Source of the DNA: Kaistella antarctica
GTDB taxonomy: Bacteria > Bacteroidota > Bacteroidia > Flavobacteriales > Weeksellaceae
NCBI RefSeq assembly: GCF_900109615.1
Contig: NZ_FOIX01000002.1
Coordinates: 62,001 to 126,000 of the forward strand
DNA length: 64,000 nucleotides
Direction: 5' to 3'
Positions 51,145 through 60,613 of the stretch are shown here, piece by piece (position 1 is the first letter of the stretch; every line of letters begins with the position of its first letter). Both the position numbers and the translations under genes were made by a program. The notes below the pieces were generated by a model. The model ran no database searches. It saw only the letters and a list, made by a program, of their open reading frames with translations, and was not told the origin of the DNA.

Positions 51145-52128
51145 ATGATGGAAAATAGAGAGGAAAAAGAATTAATTGCTTTCTATAATGTGGAAAACTT
51201 GTTTTGTCCAGATATACCGCAGATTCACAAGTTAGACCCAACTGCTTCGGGTATGCAAAATTGGGACGAAAGAAAATATGAGAATAAGCTGACTAAAATA
51301 GCACATGTTTTTCAACTGATTCAGGATAGTGAAAATTCGCTGCCTATGTTGATTGGTCTATCTGAAGTTCAGGGTCGTAAACCGTTAGAAGATTTGGTGA
51401 AGTTAGATCCCTTCAACTCTACTTACGGAATTGTGCACTACGAATCGATGGATGAAAGAGGAGTAGATGTAGCACTGCTTTACGATAAAAGTAAAATTGA
51501 AATTATCTCCTCGGAACCGCTGTCTTATTTTTTTACGGTTGAAGGTCGAAATTCTGAATATTACGATACAACCCGAGATGTTCTTTTTTGCAAAGTAAAG
51601 TACGCTGAGACGATTATTAATCTCTTCGTTTTGCATTTGCCTTCCAAAAGGGAAAAAGATGTTAATAAATCCAAGCGAGAATATATCCTCAAAGACTTGC
51701 ATCACAAAGTTTCAGAAATAAGTTCAACCACCAACGAATCAGTTTTAGTTTGTGGTGATTTTAATGAAAATCCTGATGAAGAGATGATAGCAAATTTTGG
51801 TTATGACAATGAATTTAATAAAGTCCTCTTAAATCCGTACGCCGACTTGTTTAAAAATGGAAAATTTTCTACATTTCACTACAAAAATGGCTTGCTTTTT
51901 GACCAAATGTTTTTATCGGTAAATTTTTTTAACGCAAACAATCCGCTTGTTTTTAAAGAAGCTAAAGTCTTCAATCATGAGAAATTGAGCAACTGGGATC
52001 AGAAATTTAGCGGTCGCCCTTTCAGAACTTATGCTGGGACCAGATACTTGGGTGGATATAGCGACCACTTTCCTATCTTTACTGTATTGTCACGAAATCA
52101 GAAACAAGACAAACACGATATATTTTAA
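51145..52128 (+). CDS. Endonuclease/exonuclease/phosphatase-family protein
   Basis: A 327-residue EEP-fold protein. Motifs are IAFYNVENLF (Asn), GLSEVQGRK (catalytic Glu), VCGDFNENPDE (Asp-x-Asn) and YSDHFPIF (Asp-His). It has no signal peptide. The substrate could be DNA, RNA or a phosphoester. The ATG at 51145 (or the next codon) replaces a TTG three codons upstream. Confidence 0.85.
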   Translation: MMENREEKELIAFYNVENLFCPDIPQIHKLDPTASGMQNWDERKYENKLTKIAHVFQLIQDSENSLPMLIGLSEVQGRKPLEDLVKLDPFNSTYGIVHYESMDERGVDVALLYDKSKIEIISSEPLSYFFTVEGRNSEYYDTTRDVLFCKVKYAETIINLFVLHLPSKREKDVNKSKREYILKDLHHKVSEISSTTNESVLVCGDFNENPDEEMIANFGYDNEFNKVLLNPYADLFKNGKFSTFHYKNGLLFDQMFLSVNFFNANNPLVFKEAKVFNHEKLSNWDQKFSGRPFRTYAGTRYLGGYSDHFPIFTVLSRNQKQDKHDIF

Positions 52129-52145
52129 ACACAAAAACACTAACA

Positions 52146-52616
52146 ATGAAAAATGCAATTAATGCCGAGTATCATTTAGATAAGATCGATAAAGAGATTA
52201 TCTATATGTTGATGGACAATGCTAAAACATCGCTAGCCCAGATTTCAAAAAATGTGGGAATTTCTACGACAGCAGTTCATCAAAGAATTAAAAAATTAGA
52301 AAATGCGGGCGTCATGGAGAATTCTATTTCGTTTCTGAATCCGCGTAAAATTGGTTTTAAGGTGGTCTCTTTTATTGGCGTCTTTCTAGAACAGCCAAGC
52401 CATTATCAAGACGCAATTAAAGCACTGAAGGAGATTAATGAAGTGGTAGAAGCACATTACACGACCGGAGATTACACTGTTTTTCTTAAAGTGTTGTGCA
52501 GGGATAATGACCATTTAATGGAGATTTTAAATAAAATTCAAAAATTAAAAGGAGTAACCAGAACTGAAACTTTTATTTCTTTAGAACAAAGCATTAGCAG
52601 ACAACTAAAGGTTTAA
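52146..52616 (+). CDS. Lrp/AsnC-family transcriptional regulator
   Basis: A 156-residue protein. The N-terminal winged helix has LDKIDKEIIYMLMDNAKTSLAQIS, with recognition helix ISTTAVHQRIKKLE, and a C-terminal RAM ligand-binding domain (VVEAHYTTGDYTVFLKV). It probably senses an amino acid. It starts 17 bp after the EEP gene. Target genes unknown. Confidence 0.92.
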   Translation: MKNAINAEYHLDKIDKEIIYMLMDNAKTSLAQISKNVGISTTAVHQRIKKLENAGVMENSISFLNPRKIGFKVVSFIGVFLEQPSHYQDAIKALKEINEVVEAHYTTGDYTVFLKVLCRDNDHLMEILNKIQKLKGVTRTETFISLEQSISRQLKV

Positions 52617-52643
52617 CCGGAAAATTTAAATTTAAAAAATTAT

Positions 52644-52680
52644 AAAAAATACATTTCGCCAGAAGTGTATTTTTTGTTAA
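52644..52680 (+). terminator. Terminator after lrp
   Basis: AAAAAATACA with TTC (52644-52657) pairs with GAA-G-TGTATTTTTT (52662-52675), loop GCCA. Confidence 0.75.
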
Positions 52681-52789
52681 AAGTAATTAGCACAATTTCC
52701 CAAAAGTACTCGTCGAATCTGCAGATAATTGGCTATTTTTACATTCCTCAATTAATAAATATCAATTTTCTAATTAAATTTAATTATTC

Positions 52790-53788
52790 ATGCAAAAGAC
52801 ATTAGAAAAAACCCATACGATTCCTATGGAAAATCACCATGAAGTGCGAAATGAAGGATGGCCATTCAATACCAAGTATTTTGATGCGATCAATATCAAT
52901 CGTAGCGCCGTGGAGAAACGGGTCGCAACCTTAGCGGGACGACGAAGTGTGAAAAAAGAATTTCAAGCAGCCTGGCTACTCAAGGCAATCTCCATGATCG
53001 ATCTTACCACGCTCGCTGGCGACGACACCCGCGGAAACGTGATGAGACTTTGTGAAAAAGCCAAGAATCCGGTTCGAGAAGATATTCTGCAACGATTAGG
53101 CATGCAGGATGCAAAATTGACTACAGGCGCCGTTTGCGTCTATCACAATTTAATTCCCTTTGCCAAAGAAGCTTTGAAAGGAACAAACATTCCAATCGCC
53201 GCAGTATCTACTGGCTTTCCAGCTGGTAAAATTTCCCTGGAAGACAAAATCACAGAGATCAAAAAATCTGTAGCTGCCGGAGCCACAGAAATCGACATCG
53301 TAATTTCCCGTGATTTGGTTTTAGAATCAAAATGGAAAGAACTGTACGATGAAATTAAATTATGTCGCGCGGCGTGTGGCGATGCTCACATGAAAACAAT
53401 CTTGGCGACAGGTGAAATTCCTACTTATACCAAAGTAGCAAAAGCATCTTGGGTAGCCATGTTGGCTGGCTCAGATTTTATCAAAACCTCTACGGGGAAA
53501 GAATCCGTGAACGCAACTTTAGCCATTAGTTTGGTCATGATCCGTTGCATTCGCGATTACCATGAATTAACTGGCGTGAAAGTCGGTTACAAACCCGCAG
53601 GTGGAATTCAAAAAGCAAAGCAAGCGCTTGATTATTTAATCTTAATAAAAGAAGAATTAGGAAACGATTGGTTAACTCCAGATTTGTTCAGATTCGGAGC
53701 AAGTTCCCTATTGGGCGACATCGAGCGACAGTTAGAGCATTACGTAACCGGACGATATAGCGCAGGATTCAGACATCCGATGGCATAA
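52790..53788 (+). CDS. deoC: Deoxyribose-phosphate aldolase, long (animal-like) type
   Basis: A 332-residue class I aldolase. The Schiff-base lysine K232 is in DFIKTSTGKES and the second lysine K268 in YKPAGGI. It is longer than the E. coli form (about 260) and has the AAWLLKAISMIDLTTLAGDDT segment, as in animal DERA. It cleaves deoxyribose-5-phosphate to glyceraldehyde-3-phosphate and acetaldehyde. The aldehyde dehydrogenase downstream could oxidise the acetaldehyde. Confidence 0.93.
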   Translation: MQKTLEKTHTIPMENHHEVRNEGWPFNTKYFDAININRSAVEKRVATLAGRRSVKKEFQAAWLLKAISMIDLTTLAGDDTRGNVMRLCEKAKNPVREDILQRLGMQDAKLTTGAVCVYHNLIPFAKEALKGTNIPIAAVSTGFPAGKISLEDKITEIKKSVAAGATEIDIVISRDLVLESKWKELYDEIKLCRAACGDAHMKTILATGEIPTYTKVAKASWVAMLAGSDFIKTSTGKESVNATLAISLVMIRCIRDYHELTGVKVGYKPAGGIQKAKQALDYLILIKEELGNDWLTPDLFRFGASSLLGDIERQLEHYVTGRYSAGFRHPMA

Positions 53789-54132
53789 TTGTCATACTGA
53801 GCTTGTAGAAGTACGGTTACTGAGCTTGTCGAAGTACGGTTACTGAGCTTGTCGAAGTACGGTTGCTGAGCTTGTCGAAGTAGGGCGCACCTTTCCGTCT
53901 TCCACTCCCGCTTTTTTGTTTCACTTCGTTACACAAAAAGAGCTCTGTTCAAGCCGGGGCGCGGTGGGATCTAAATATAAAGAAAGGTTATAATAAAAAA
54001 CACTAAGATTTTTAACAGCGCAAATCCACAATCTTTTTTTGCCCTTTTGAAAAACTTAAAAAAATAAAAACTTTTGTGACTTTCGTGGTTCATTAACACA
54101 TCACCAAATCATCACATTAACACATCATCAAA
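53789..54132. other. Gene-free region between deoC and ALDH gene
   Basis: 344 bp with no gene. It begins with four tandem 23-bp repeats, then a GC-richer stretch (53887-53970) with a CTTTTTTGT...ACAAAAAGAG hairpin, then AT-rich DNA before the next ATG. The GC-richer part stands out from its surroundings and looks like a dispersed extragenic element. Confidence 0.6.
53795..53886 (+). repeat. Four tandem 23-bp repeats
   Basis: Copies at 53795, 53818, 53841 and 53864, with core CTGAGCTTGTCGAAG. Copies two and three are identical; copy one differs by one base and copy four at three. The core is, from memory, a common extragenic repeat in Flavobacteria. Confidence 0.85.
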
Positions 54133-56526
54133 ATGGAAATCAAAGAAATATACGACACCATGGTTTACGGTCCAGCTCCAGAAAGTGCAGCGCCAGCTGT
54201 GGAATTTTTAGAAAATCATAACCGACAATTTGAATTGTTCATCGGTGGAGAATGGGTAAAACCCAACTCAAAAAAATATGCCGATTCGAACAATCCATCC
54301 AATAAAGAGTTTTTAGCAAAAATTGCCGAAGCCGACGAAACCGATGTTGATAAAGCAGTGAAAGCCGCCAACAAAGCTTTGCCGGAATGGGCCGCTCTCA
54401 GTGGTTTCGAACGGGCCAAATACTTATACGCCATCGCCAGACAAATTCAGAAACACTCACGACTGTTTGCCGTTTTGGAAACCTTAGACAACGGAAAACC
54501 AATTCGCGAAACTCGTGATATCGATATTCCAATTGTGGCCAGACATTTTTACCACCACGCAGGCTGGGCAAAATTAATGGATACCGAATTCCGGGATTAT
54601 CAGGAAGTTGGTGTTGTCGGACAAATTATTCCGTGGAACTTCCCTTTAATGATGCTTTCTTGGAAAGTGGCGCCGGCTTTAGCGATGGGAAATACCGTAG
54701 TATTAAAACCAGCAGAATTGACTTCTTTAACAGCTTTACTCTTTGCAGAAATCTGTGAAAAAATTGGGTTGCCAAAAGGAGTTGTCAATGTCATCACTGG
54801 AAAAGGAACCGAAGCTGGAAACGCTTTGGTCAATCATAAAGATATTCAGAAAATTGCCTTTACAGGTTCTACCAGCGTAGGCAAAATTTTAAGAACAAAC
54901 ATTGCCGGAACAGGAAAGAAAATTTCCTTAGAATTAGGCGGGAAATCACCTTTCATAGTTTTTGAAGATGCTGATCTGGATTCCGCAGTAGAAGGAATTG
55001 TTGATGCTATCTGGTTCAACCAAGGACAAGTTTGCTGTGCAGGTTCTCGATTATTAATTCAGGAATCAGTTGCCGAAAAGTTCTACAAAAAATTGCGCAC
55101 TCGTATGGATAATCTCCGCTTGGGCGATCCCTTAGATAAAGCCGTTGATATGGGTGCGATCATTGATCCAAAGCAATTGAAAACCATTAAAGATATGGTG
55201 AAGATCGGTGTGGATGAAGGTTGTACCATGTACCAGCCCAAAAATGGTGTTCCAGAAAATGGCTGGTTTTATCCACCCACTTTATTTACCGATGTTCCGA
55301 CAAGTGCCGTAATTGCACAGGAAGAAATCTTCGGACCAGTGCTAGTTGCCATGACTTTCCGTTCGCATTCCGAAGCGGTGGCTTTGGCGAATAACACAAG
55401 ATATGGTTTGGCTTCAAGCGTCTGGACAGAAAATATTAATTTAGCTTTAGATATTGCACCGAAAATTAAAGCTGGAAGCGTTTGGATTAACTGTACCAAT
55501 CAGTTTGATGCTGCTGCCGGTTTTGGTGGCTATAGAGAATCAGGTTTCGGACGTGAAGGCGGAAGAGAAGGATTGTATGAATACATGAAACCAAGAGTAG
55601 AAGCTGAGTTCACTTCAAAACCAATTTTGCCAAAAGCGGAAAAACCGAAAGCAAATCAAAAAGCGAAAAATAGTTTAGCAGATATCGACCGTACGACTAA
55701 AATGTATATCGGTGGAAAACAAGCTAGACCTGATGGAGGTTACAGCACAGAAATCAAGAATGCTTATGGTGACTACATTGGCGAAGTTTCAGAAGGAAGC
55801 AGAAAAGATATCAGAAATGCAGTTGAAGCCGCACATGCAGAAAAAGCTTGGGGCGGAATGACTGGTCATGCAAGAGCGCAAGTTCTTTATTATATCGCAG
55901 AAAATTTAGCAATCCGTTCGGAAGAGTTTGCGGAGAGAATTGTGGAAATGACGAATCAATCTTTAGAATCTGCCCTAGATGAGGTTGAAAAATCAATCGA
56001 AAGAATTTATACCTACGCTGCTTATGCTGACAAGTATGATGGAGCAGCCCATTCTACCGTTCAAAGGATGGTAACTTTAGCAATGCCAGAAGCAATTGGG
56101 GTGATGGGAGTTGTTTGCCCAGATGAAAATCCATTGTTAGGATTTATCTCTACGGTGATTCCTGCGATTGCGATGGGAAATAGAGTAGTCGTAATCCCTT
56201 CTGAAAGACATCCTTTCTCAGCAACCGATTTCTATCAGATTTTAGAAACTTCAGATGTTCCTGCCGGAACGGTAAATATAGTTACAGGAGCAAAAGAAGA
56301 ATTAGCCATCGAACTTGCCAAACATTATAATGTGGAAGGAATTTGGTATTTCGGAAGTGCAGAAGGAAGTAAGAATATCGAATTGTTATCCACCGATTCC
56401 ATGAAACGTTCTTGGGTGAATTTTGGAAAATATAGAAACTGGTTGAATCCAAAACATGGTGAAGGTCAGGAATTCTTAAGACATGCTACAGAAATTAAAA
56501 ATATCTGGATTCCTTACGGGGCTTAG
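54133..56526 (+). CDS. Double-domain aldehyde dehydrogenase, ALDH16-like
   Basis: A 797-residue protein. Residues 1-490 are a full ALDH with catalytic E268 in LELGGKSP and C301/C302 in GQVCCAGS, and NAD-binding PWNFPLMM. Residues 525-797 are a second, partial ALDH domain lacking the Cys and Glu motifs, as in ALDH16 proteins. The first domain should be active and the second probably helps assembly. Located after deoC, so acetaldehyde oxidation to acetate is the likely role. Confidence 0.88.
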   Translation: MEIKEIYDTMVYGPAPESAAPAVEFLENHNRQFELFIGGEWVKPNSKKYADSNNPSNKEFLAKIAEADETDVDKAVKAANKALPEWAALSGFERAKYLYAIARQIQKHSRLFAVLETLDNGKPIRETRDIDIPIVARHFYHHAGWAKLMDTEFRDYQEVGVVGQIIPWNFPLMMLSWKVAPALAMGNTVVLKPAELTSLTALLFAEICEKIGLPKGVVNVITGKGTEAGNALVNHKDIQKIAFTGSTSVGKILRTNIAGTGKKISLELGGKSPFIVFEDADLDSAVEGIVDAIWFNQGQVCCAGSRLLIQESVAEKFYKKLRTRMDNLRLGDPLDKAVDMGAIIDPKQLKTIKDMVKIGVDEGCTMYQPKNGVPENGWFYPPTLFTDVPTSAVIAQEEIFGPVLVAMTFRSHSEAVALANNTRYGLASSVWTENINLALDIAPKIKAGSVWINCTNQFDAAAGFGGYRESGFGREGGREGLYEYMKPRVEAEFTSKPILPKAEKPKANQKAKNSLADIDRTTKMYIGGKQARPDGGYSTEIKNAYGDYIGEVSEGSRKDIRNAVEAAHAEKAWGGMTGHARAQVLYYIAENLAIRSEEFAERIVEMTNQSLESALDEVEKSIERIYTYAAYADKYDGAAHSTVQRMVTLAMPEAIGVMGVVCPDENPLLGFISTVIPAIAMGNRVVVIPSERHPFSATDFYQILETSDVPAGTVNIVTGAKEELAIELAKHYNVEGIWYFGSAEGSKNIELLSTDSMKRSWVNFGKYRNWLNPKHGEGQEFLRHATEIKNIWIPYGA

Positions 56527-56544
56527 CTACATTTAAGATAATCT

Positions 56545-56576
56545 AAAAAAGCCACGGAAATTCTCGTGGCTTTTTT
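56545..56576 (+). terminator. Terminator after ALDH gene
   Basis: AAAAAAGCCACG and CGTGGCTTTTTT (56545-56556/56565-56576) flank an 8-nt loop. It works on both strands by its A/T flanks. Confidence 0.85.
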
Positions 56577-56663
56577 ATTAGAAAAATCTGCTTGATCCGC
56601 GAGATGATTAATGCATTAATGAAGGTTGAAAATTTTATTAAAAAGAAAAATTATTTAGAAATA

Positions 56664-57746
56664 TCAATTTCTAAAATCTCCCATATCCAATTTCAAAGAA
56701 AAGAAATTAGAGAAGAAGTTTGAGCCGCCGATTCCCGAATTGGTAATCGCATAATCCAAAGTTAGGCCTTGATATTTAACACCGATTCCAGCGCTGGGCT
56801 GAAAAGAAACTTTCCTTTTTAAATTTTCAATGTCGGTAATGGTTTGAAACCTATTTAAACCAACTCTTACAAAAATCATATCCTGAAACTTCAATTCTGC
56901 GCCCGCGTAAGGAGTGATACTCGCAAAGTCAGTAGAAATAACTGCGGCCGTCTTCGCGAAATCAACATTGATTCCAACTTCAGGCATTAATTCTAAATCG
57001 CGATTAATTTCAATATTACGACTCATTCCCAAATTTAATTTAGGCATCGTTAATTCGAGTTTATCTTTCGGAGCTGGATTAAACTCCTCTCCATTGACCA
57101 CAGCGGATAGTTCCTTTTGATTGACTGTCCAGAAGTTTACGGTTGTCGTAACATCTTTCATCACGGCACCGTAATTCCAGCCATTATCTGAATGATAAAT
57201 CGCTCCGATGTCAAATCCAAAACCATAACCGCTCGCAAATTTCCCAACATTTCTATAAACCAGTTTCGCGTTGACACCAACGTCTAATTTCGCGTTTCCA
57301 CCAGGATTAAAAGCGTAAGAAACTAACGCTGCATAATCAGATTGTGAAAAACTGGTAATTTTATCGTAATCAATATTTCCTTCAGGATCAATTAACTGCG
57401 TGGTATTTAAAATATTATCAACACCGAGACGCACGATGGAAATTGCAAAGACGCCTCCTTTATTATCTAAAGGTTTAGCAAAAGCGATGTAATCATATTT
57501 AGCAATCGATTCGAAATACTCAGCATGCATCGCAGCTCCCTGCCAATCACGATCGACGCCAAGTAAACCCGCAGGATTCCACATCGGAGAATAGACGTCG
57601 TTTTGATTAGAAATTACCGCGCCACCCATGGCTAATCCGCGTGCACCAGCACCGATATTGAGAAATTCGTTCGAATATTTCCGCACAATTTGAGCTTCAG
57701 AAAAAACTCCTGAAGTGACTAAGGCGGCGAAGAATAATTTTCTCAT
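56664..57746 (-). CDS. PorV/PorQ-like outer-membrane protein
   Basis: A 360-residue beta-barrel protein with a signal peptide and the start FLNIGAGARGLAMGGA, then YSPMWNPAGL. This pattern is shared by PorV/PorQ (FadL-like) proteins of the type IX secretion system. It probably is a PorV2-like accessory of T9SS. The ATG at 57746 overlaps the EamA gene's stop (TGATG). Confidence 0.8.
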   Translation of the reverse strand: MRKLFFAALVTSGVFSEAQIVRKYSNEFLNIGAGARGLAMGGAVISNQNDVYSPMWNPAGLLGVDRDWQGAAMHAEYFESIAKYDYIAFAKPLDNKGGVFAISIVRLGVDNILNTTQLIDPEGNIDYDKITSFSQSDYAALVSYAFNPGGNAKLDVGVNAKLVYRNVGKFASGYGFGFDIGAIYHSDNGWNYGAVMKDVTTTVNFWTVNQKELSAVVNGEEFNPAPKDKLELTMPKLNLGMSRNIEINRDLELMPEVGINVDFAKTAAVISTDFASITPYAGAELKFQDMIFVRVGLNRFQTITDIENLKRKVSFQPSAGIGVKYQGLTLDYAITNSGIGGSNFFSNFFSLKLDMGDFRN

Positions 57747-58639
57747 CAATTCTGTAATTTTTTTTCGGCTGCGTTTTTGCGAGATTTTAATACGCCATTA
57801 ACGATAATTGCTGAAATCATCACCAAAGAAGCACCGTAAAAGATCGGACTCATTTGCTCAGATTCTCCAAAGATAAAGAAAGCCAGGATAATCCCATAAA
57901 CTGGCTCCAAATTTACAGTGATAATTAAGGTAAATGGAGAAATATACTTCATTAAACTGACCGATTCTAACATGGGGAACGCTGTAAATACACTAGCTAA
58001 TAAAATAACTAACGTCAAATCATGCGTGCTTATTTCATTCAATTGGAAAATTTGTCCCGTCATTAGTAAAAAGGCGGTTAAGATGAGAAAACCCGAAAAA
58101 ATTTCATAGAAAATAATATTTCCCGAACTAGTTTTTCCAAAAATCTTGCCATTAAAAACAGAAAAAATGGTGCCGAAAAGAGCAGTCAGTATGCCGAAAA
58201 AGATGCCTTCTTTATATTGAAATTCTGTTTTGAAAATTAAGCCCATACAAATTACAATCACAATTCCCATGACTACTTCTGAAATATCTATTTTCCTTTT
58301 AAAAATAATCGGTTCTAATATCGACGCGAAAAGGGTAGAAAGTGAAAGGCAACTTAATGCAATCGACACATTAGAAACCTTGATGGAATAAAAGAAGCAC
58401 AGCCAATGAAAAGCCATAAATCCGCCAATTGTGGAGAGTTGAATGAAAAGTTTTTTGGAAACTTTAATGCTTTCCTTTTTAACAAACCGAATGAAAATAA
58501 ATAAGAAAATGGCTGCGAAAAGCATTCGATAAAATGTTAAGGCTTGCGCATTGGTCTCAATCAGTTTTCCTAAAATTGCGGTAAATCCCCACAGAAATAC
58601 AATCATATGAAGACGAAAAAGGGCAGAGTTTTTAACCAC
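57746..58639 (-). CDS. EamA-family transporter (DMT)
   Basis: A 297-residue protein with ten TM helices in two EamA repeats. Start LHMIVFLWGFTAILGKLI and second-half PVYGIILAFFIFGE are typical of drug/metabolite exporters. Substrate unknown. Co-transcribed with the PorV-like gene by overlap. Confidence 0.88.
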   Translation of the reverse strand: MVKNSALFRLHMIVFLWGFTAILGKLIETNAQALTFYRMLFAAIFLFIFIRFVKKESIKVSKKLFIQLSTIGGFMAFHWLCFFYSIKVSNVSIALSCLSLSTLFASILEPIIFKRKIDISEVVMGIVIVICMGLIFKTEFQYKEGIFFGILTALFGTIFSVFNGKIFGKTSSGNIIFYEIFSGFLILTAFLLMTGQIFQLNEISTHDLTLVILLASVFTAFPMLESVSLMKYISPFTLIITVNLEPVYGIILAFFIFGESEQMSPIFYGASLVMISAIIVNGVLKSRKNAAEKKLQN

Positions 58640-58948
58640 TATTTAATATTTTAACTTTTGCAAATCTACAAATCCAATTTAGATTTTTAAGAAAGTTTCC
58701 AACTTGATTCACCAAAAAAAAACCCTAAAAATTTCTAAAACTTTTAGGGTCTTCAAATAATAAACTACTAAAAAAATAAACTAGGAATAATTCCTAGCAT
58801 TGATAACGACTATTCAGCTCTTTTATTTTGAATGATTCTATTTAAATTGAGATAATAATTTGCATGACTGAAAATTAATAGGTTTTGAGAGGTTTAGCCG
58901 TCGCATTATCTTTAAAAATATTACCTTTATCCCAAATTTTTGCAACTT
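58640..58948. other. Gene-free divergent region
   Basis: 309 bp with no gene. It holds a minus-strand terminator-like hairpin, a CTAGGAATAATTCCTAG palindrome near 58782-58798, and the AATTTTTG box of the carboxylase gene at 58935-58942. A short RNA on the minus strand is possible. Confidence 0.45.
58713..58750 (-). terminator. Orphan minus-strand terminator
   Basis: On the minus strand, ACCCTAAAA pairs with TTTTAGGGT (plus positions 58742-58750 and 58722-58730), followed by nine Ts. No minus-strand gene lies to its right, so it may end a small RNA. Confidence 0.5.
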
Positions 58949-60577
58949 ATGGATTTAGAATTTAATAAAAGAGAAGATCAAAATAAATTAAAGCTCGGTG
59001 CGATTAACAGTTTGCTTTCTGAAATTAAGAAAGGAGGCGGTGAGCAGCGTTTACAGAAACAACGAGATGAAGGGAAGTTAACGGCCCGTGAGCGAATTGA
59101 TTATCTCCTCGATAAAAATTCAGATTCTATAGAGATCGGTGCTTTTGCTGGTTACGAAATGTATGAAGAACACGGTGGTTGCCCAAGTGCAGGTGTTATT
59201 GTGAAAATGGGTTATGTTGCGGGCAAGCAATGTTTGGTCGTTGCCAACGATGCCTCTGTAAAAGCCGGTGCTTGGTTTCCGATCACGGCTAAAAAAAATC
59301 TTCGTGCGCAGGAAATTTCTATGGAAAATAGATTACCGATTATTTATCTGGTGGATTCTGCAGGGGTGTTTTTACCGATGCAAGACGAAATTTTCCCAGA
59401 TAAAGAACATTTTGGACGAATCTTCCGCAACAATGCTAAAATGAGTTCCATGGGAATTATTCAAATTTCTGCGGTCATGGGAAGCTGCGTGGCTGGTGGT
59501 GCGTACTTGCCGATTATGAGTGATGAAGCGATGATCGTTGATAAAACGGGTTCTATCTTTTTAGCCGGAAGTTATTTAGTGAAGGCTGCCATTGGAGAAA
59601 CCATTGATAACGAAAGTTTAGGAGGTGCCACAATGCATTGCGAAATTTCGGGCGTGACCGATTATAAAGCCAAAGATGATAAAGACGCTTTGGATCGAAT
59701 TAAAAATATTATGAAATCAATTGGCGACTACGAAAAAGCTGGTTTCGACCGAACTGAAAGTTTTCCACCAAAACAAAAGATAGAAGATATTTTTGGGCAT
59801 ATGCCAATTTCGAGAGCGGAACAATACGATACTTTTGATATCATCAAATCTTTGGTCGACAATTCTGAATTCGAAGAATACAAAGGAGATTATGGCAAAA
59901 CAATTATTTGCGCTACCGCCCGAATTGATGGCTGGAGTGTCGGAATCGTTGCAAATCAAAGGAAATTAGTAAAAAATGGAAAAGGAGAAATGCAGTTTGG
60001 TGGTGTCATTTACTCTGACTCTGCAGATAAATCGACGAGATTTATAGCGAACTGCAATCAGAGAAAAATTCCTTTATTATTTCTGCAAGATGTAACCGGA
60101 TTTATGGTAGGTTCAAAATCTGAACAAGGTGGGATCATCAAAGACGGAGCGAAAATGGTGAATGCCGTTTCTAATTCCGTAGTGCCGAAATTTACTGTTA
60201 TCACAGGGAATTCATACGGTGCTGGAAATTACGCCATGTGCGGAAAAGCGTATGACCCACGATTAATTGTTGCCTGGCCTTGGGCTGATTTGGCGGTGAT
60301 GGGTGGAAGTCAGGCCGCGAAAGTTTTGGCTCAGATTCAAACTTCGACTTTAAAGAAACAAGGAAAGGAAATCTCGGCAGAAGAAGAGCAGGAGATTTTG
60401 GATACCATTTCGAAAAGATATCAGAAACAAACCGAACCAACTTATGCTGCAGCGAGATTATGGACGGATGCAATCATCAATCCAGTAGACACCAGAAAAT
60501 GGATTTCAATGGGAATCGAAGCAGCGAATCATTCGCCAATTACAGAAAAATTTAATTTAGGAGTGATTCAGGTTTAA
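58949..60577 (+). CDS. Acyl-CoA carboxylase, carboxyltransferase beta subunit
   Basis: A 542-residue carboxyltransferase of the propionyl/methylcrotonyl-CoA carboxylase class. It has GGEQRLQKQRDEGKLTARERI, the acyl-CoA site GGAYLP, and carboxybiotin-site GNSYGAGNYAMCG. The biotin subunit is not adjacent. Subtype (PccB or MccB) cannot be fixed; the AGVFLP motif favours an MccB-like type. ATG at 58949 was chosen over a TTG overlapping the -7 box. Confidence 0.9.
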   Translation: MDLEFNKREDQNKLKLGAINSLLSEIKKGGGEQRLQKQRDEGKLTARERIDYLLDKNSDSIEIGAFAGYEMYEEHGGCPSAGVIVKMGYVAGKQCLVVANDASVKAGAWFPITAKKNLRAQEISMENRLPIIYLVDSAGVFLPMQDEIFPDKEHFGRIFRNNAKMSSMGIIQISAVMGSCVAGGAYLPIMSDEAMIVDKTGSIFLAGSYLVKAAIGETIDNESLGGATMHCEISGVTDYKAKDDKDALDRIKNIMKSIGDYEKAGFDRTESFPPKQKIEDIFGHMPISRAEQYDTFDIIKSLVDNSEFEEYKGDYGKTIICATARIDGWSVGIVANQRKLVKNGKGEMQFGGVIYSDSADKSTRFIANCNQRKIPLLFLQDVTGFMVGSKSEQGGIIKDGAKMVNAVSNSVVPKFTVITGNSYGAGNYAMCGKAYDPRLIVAWPWADLAVMGGSQAAKVLAQIQTSTLKKQGKEISAEEEQEILDTISKRYQKQTEPTYAAARLWTDAIINPVDTRKWISMGIEAANHSPITEKFNLGVIQV

Positions 60578-60613
60578 GAAATTAAAAACACAAACCTTTT
60601 AAAAACACTTATT

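Noticed and set aside
53795-53886. CRISPR array
   Set aside because: The 23-bp units are directly adjacent with no spacers, and no cas genes are present.
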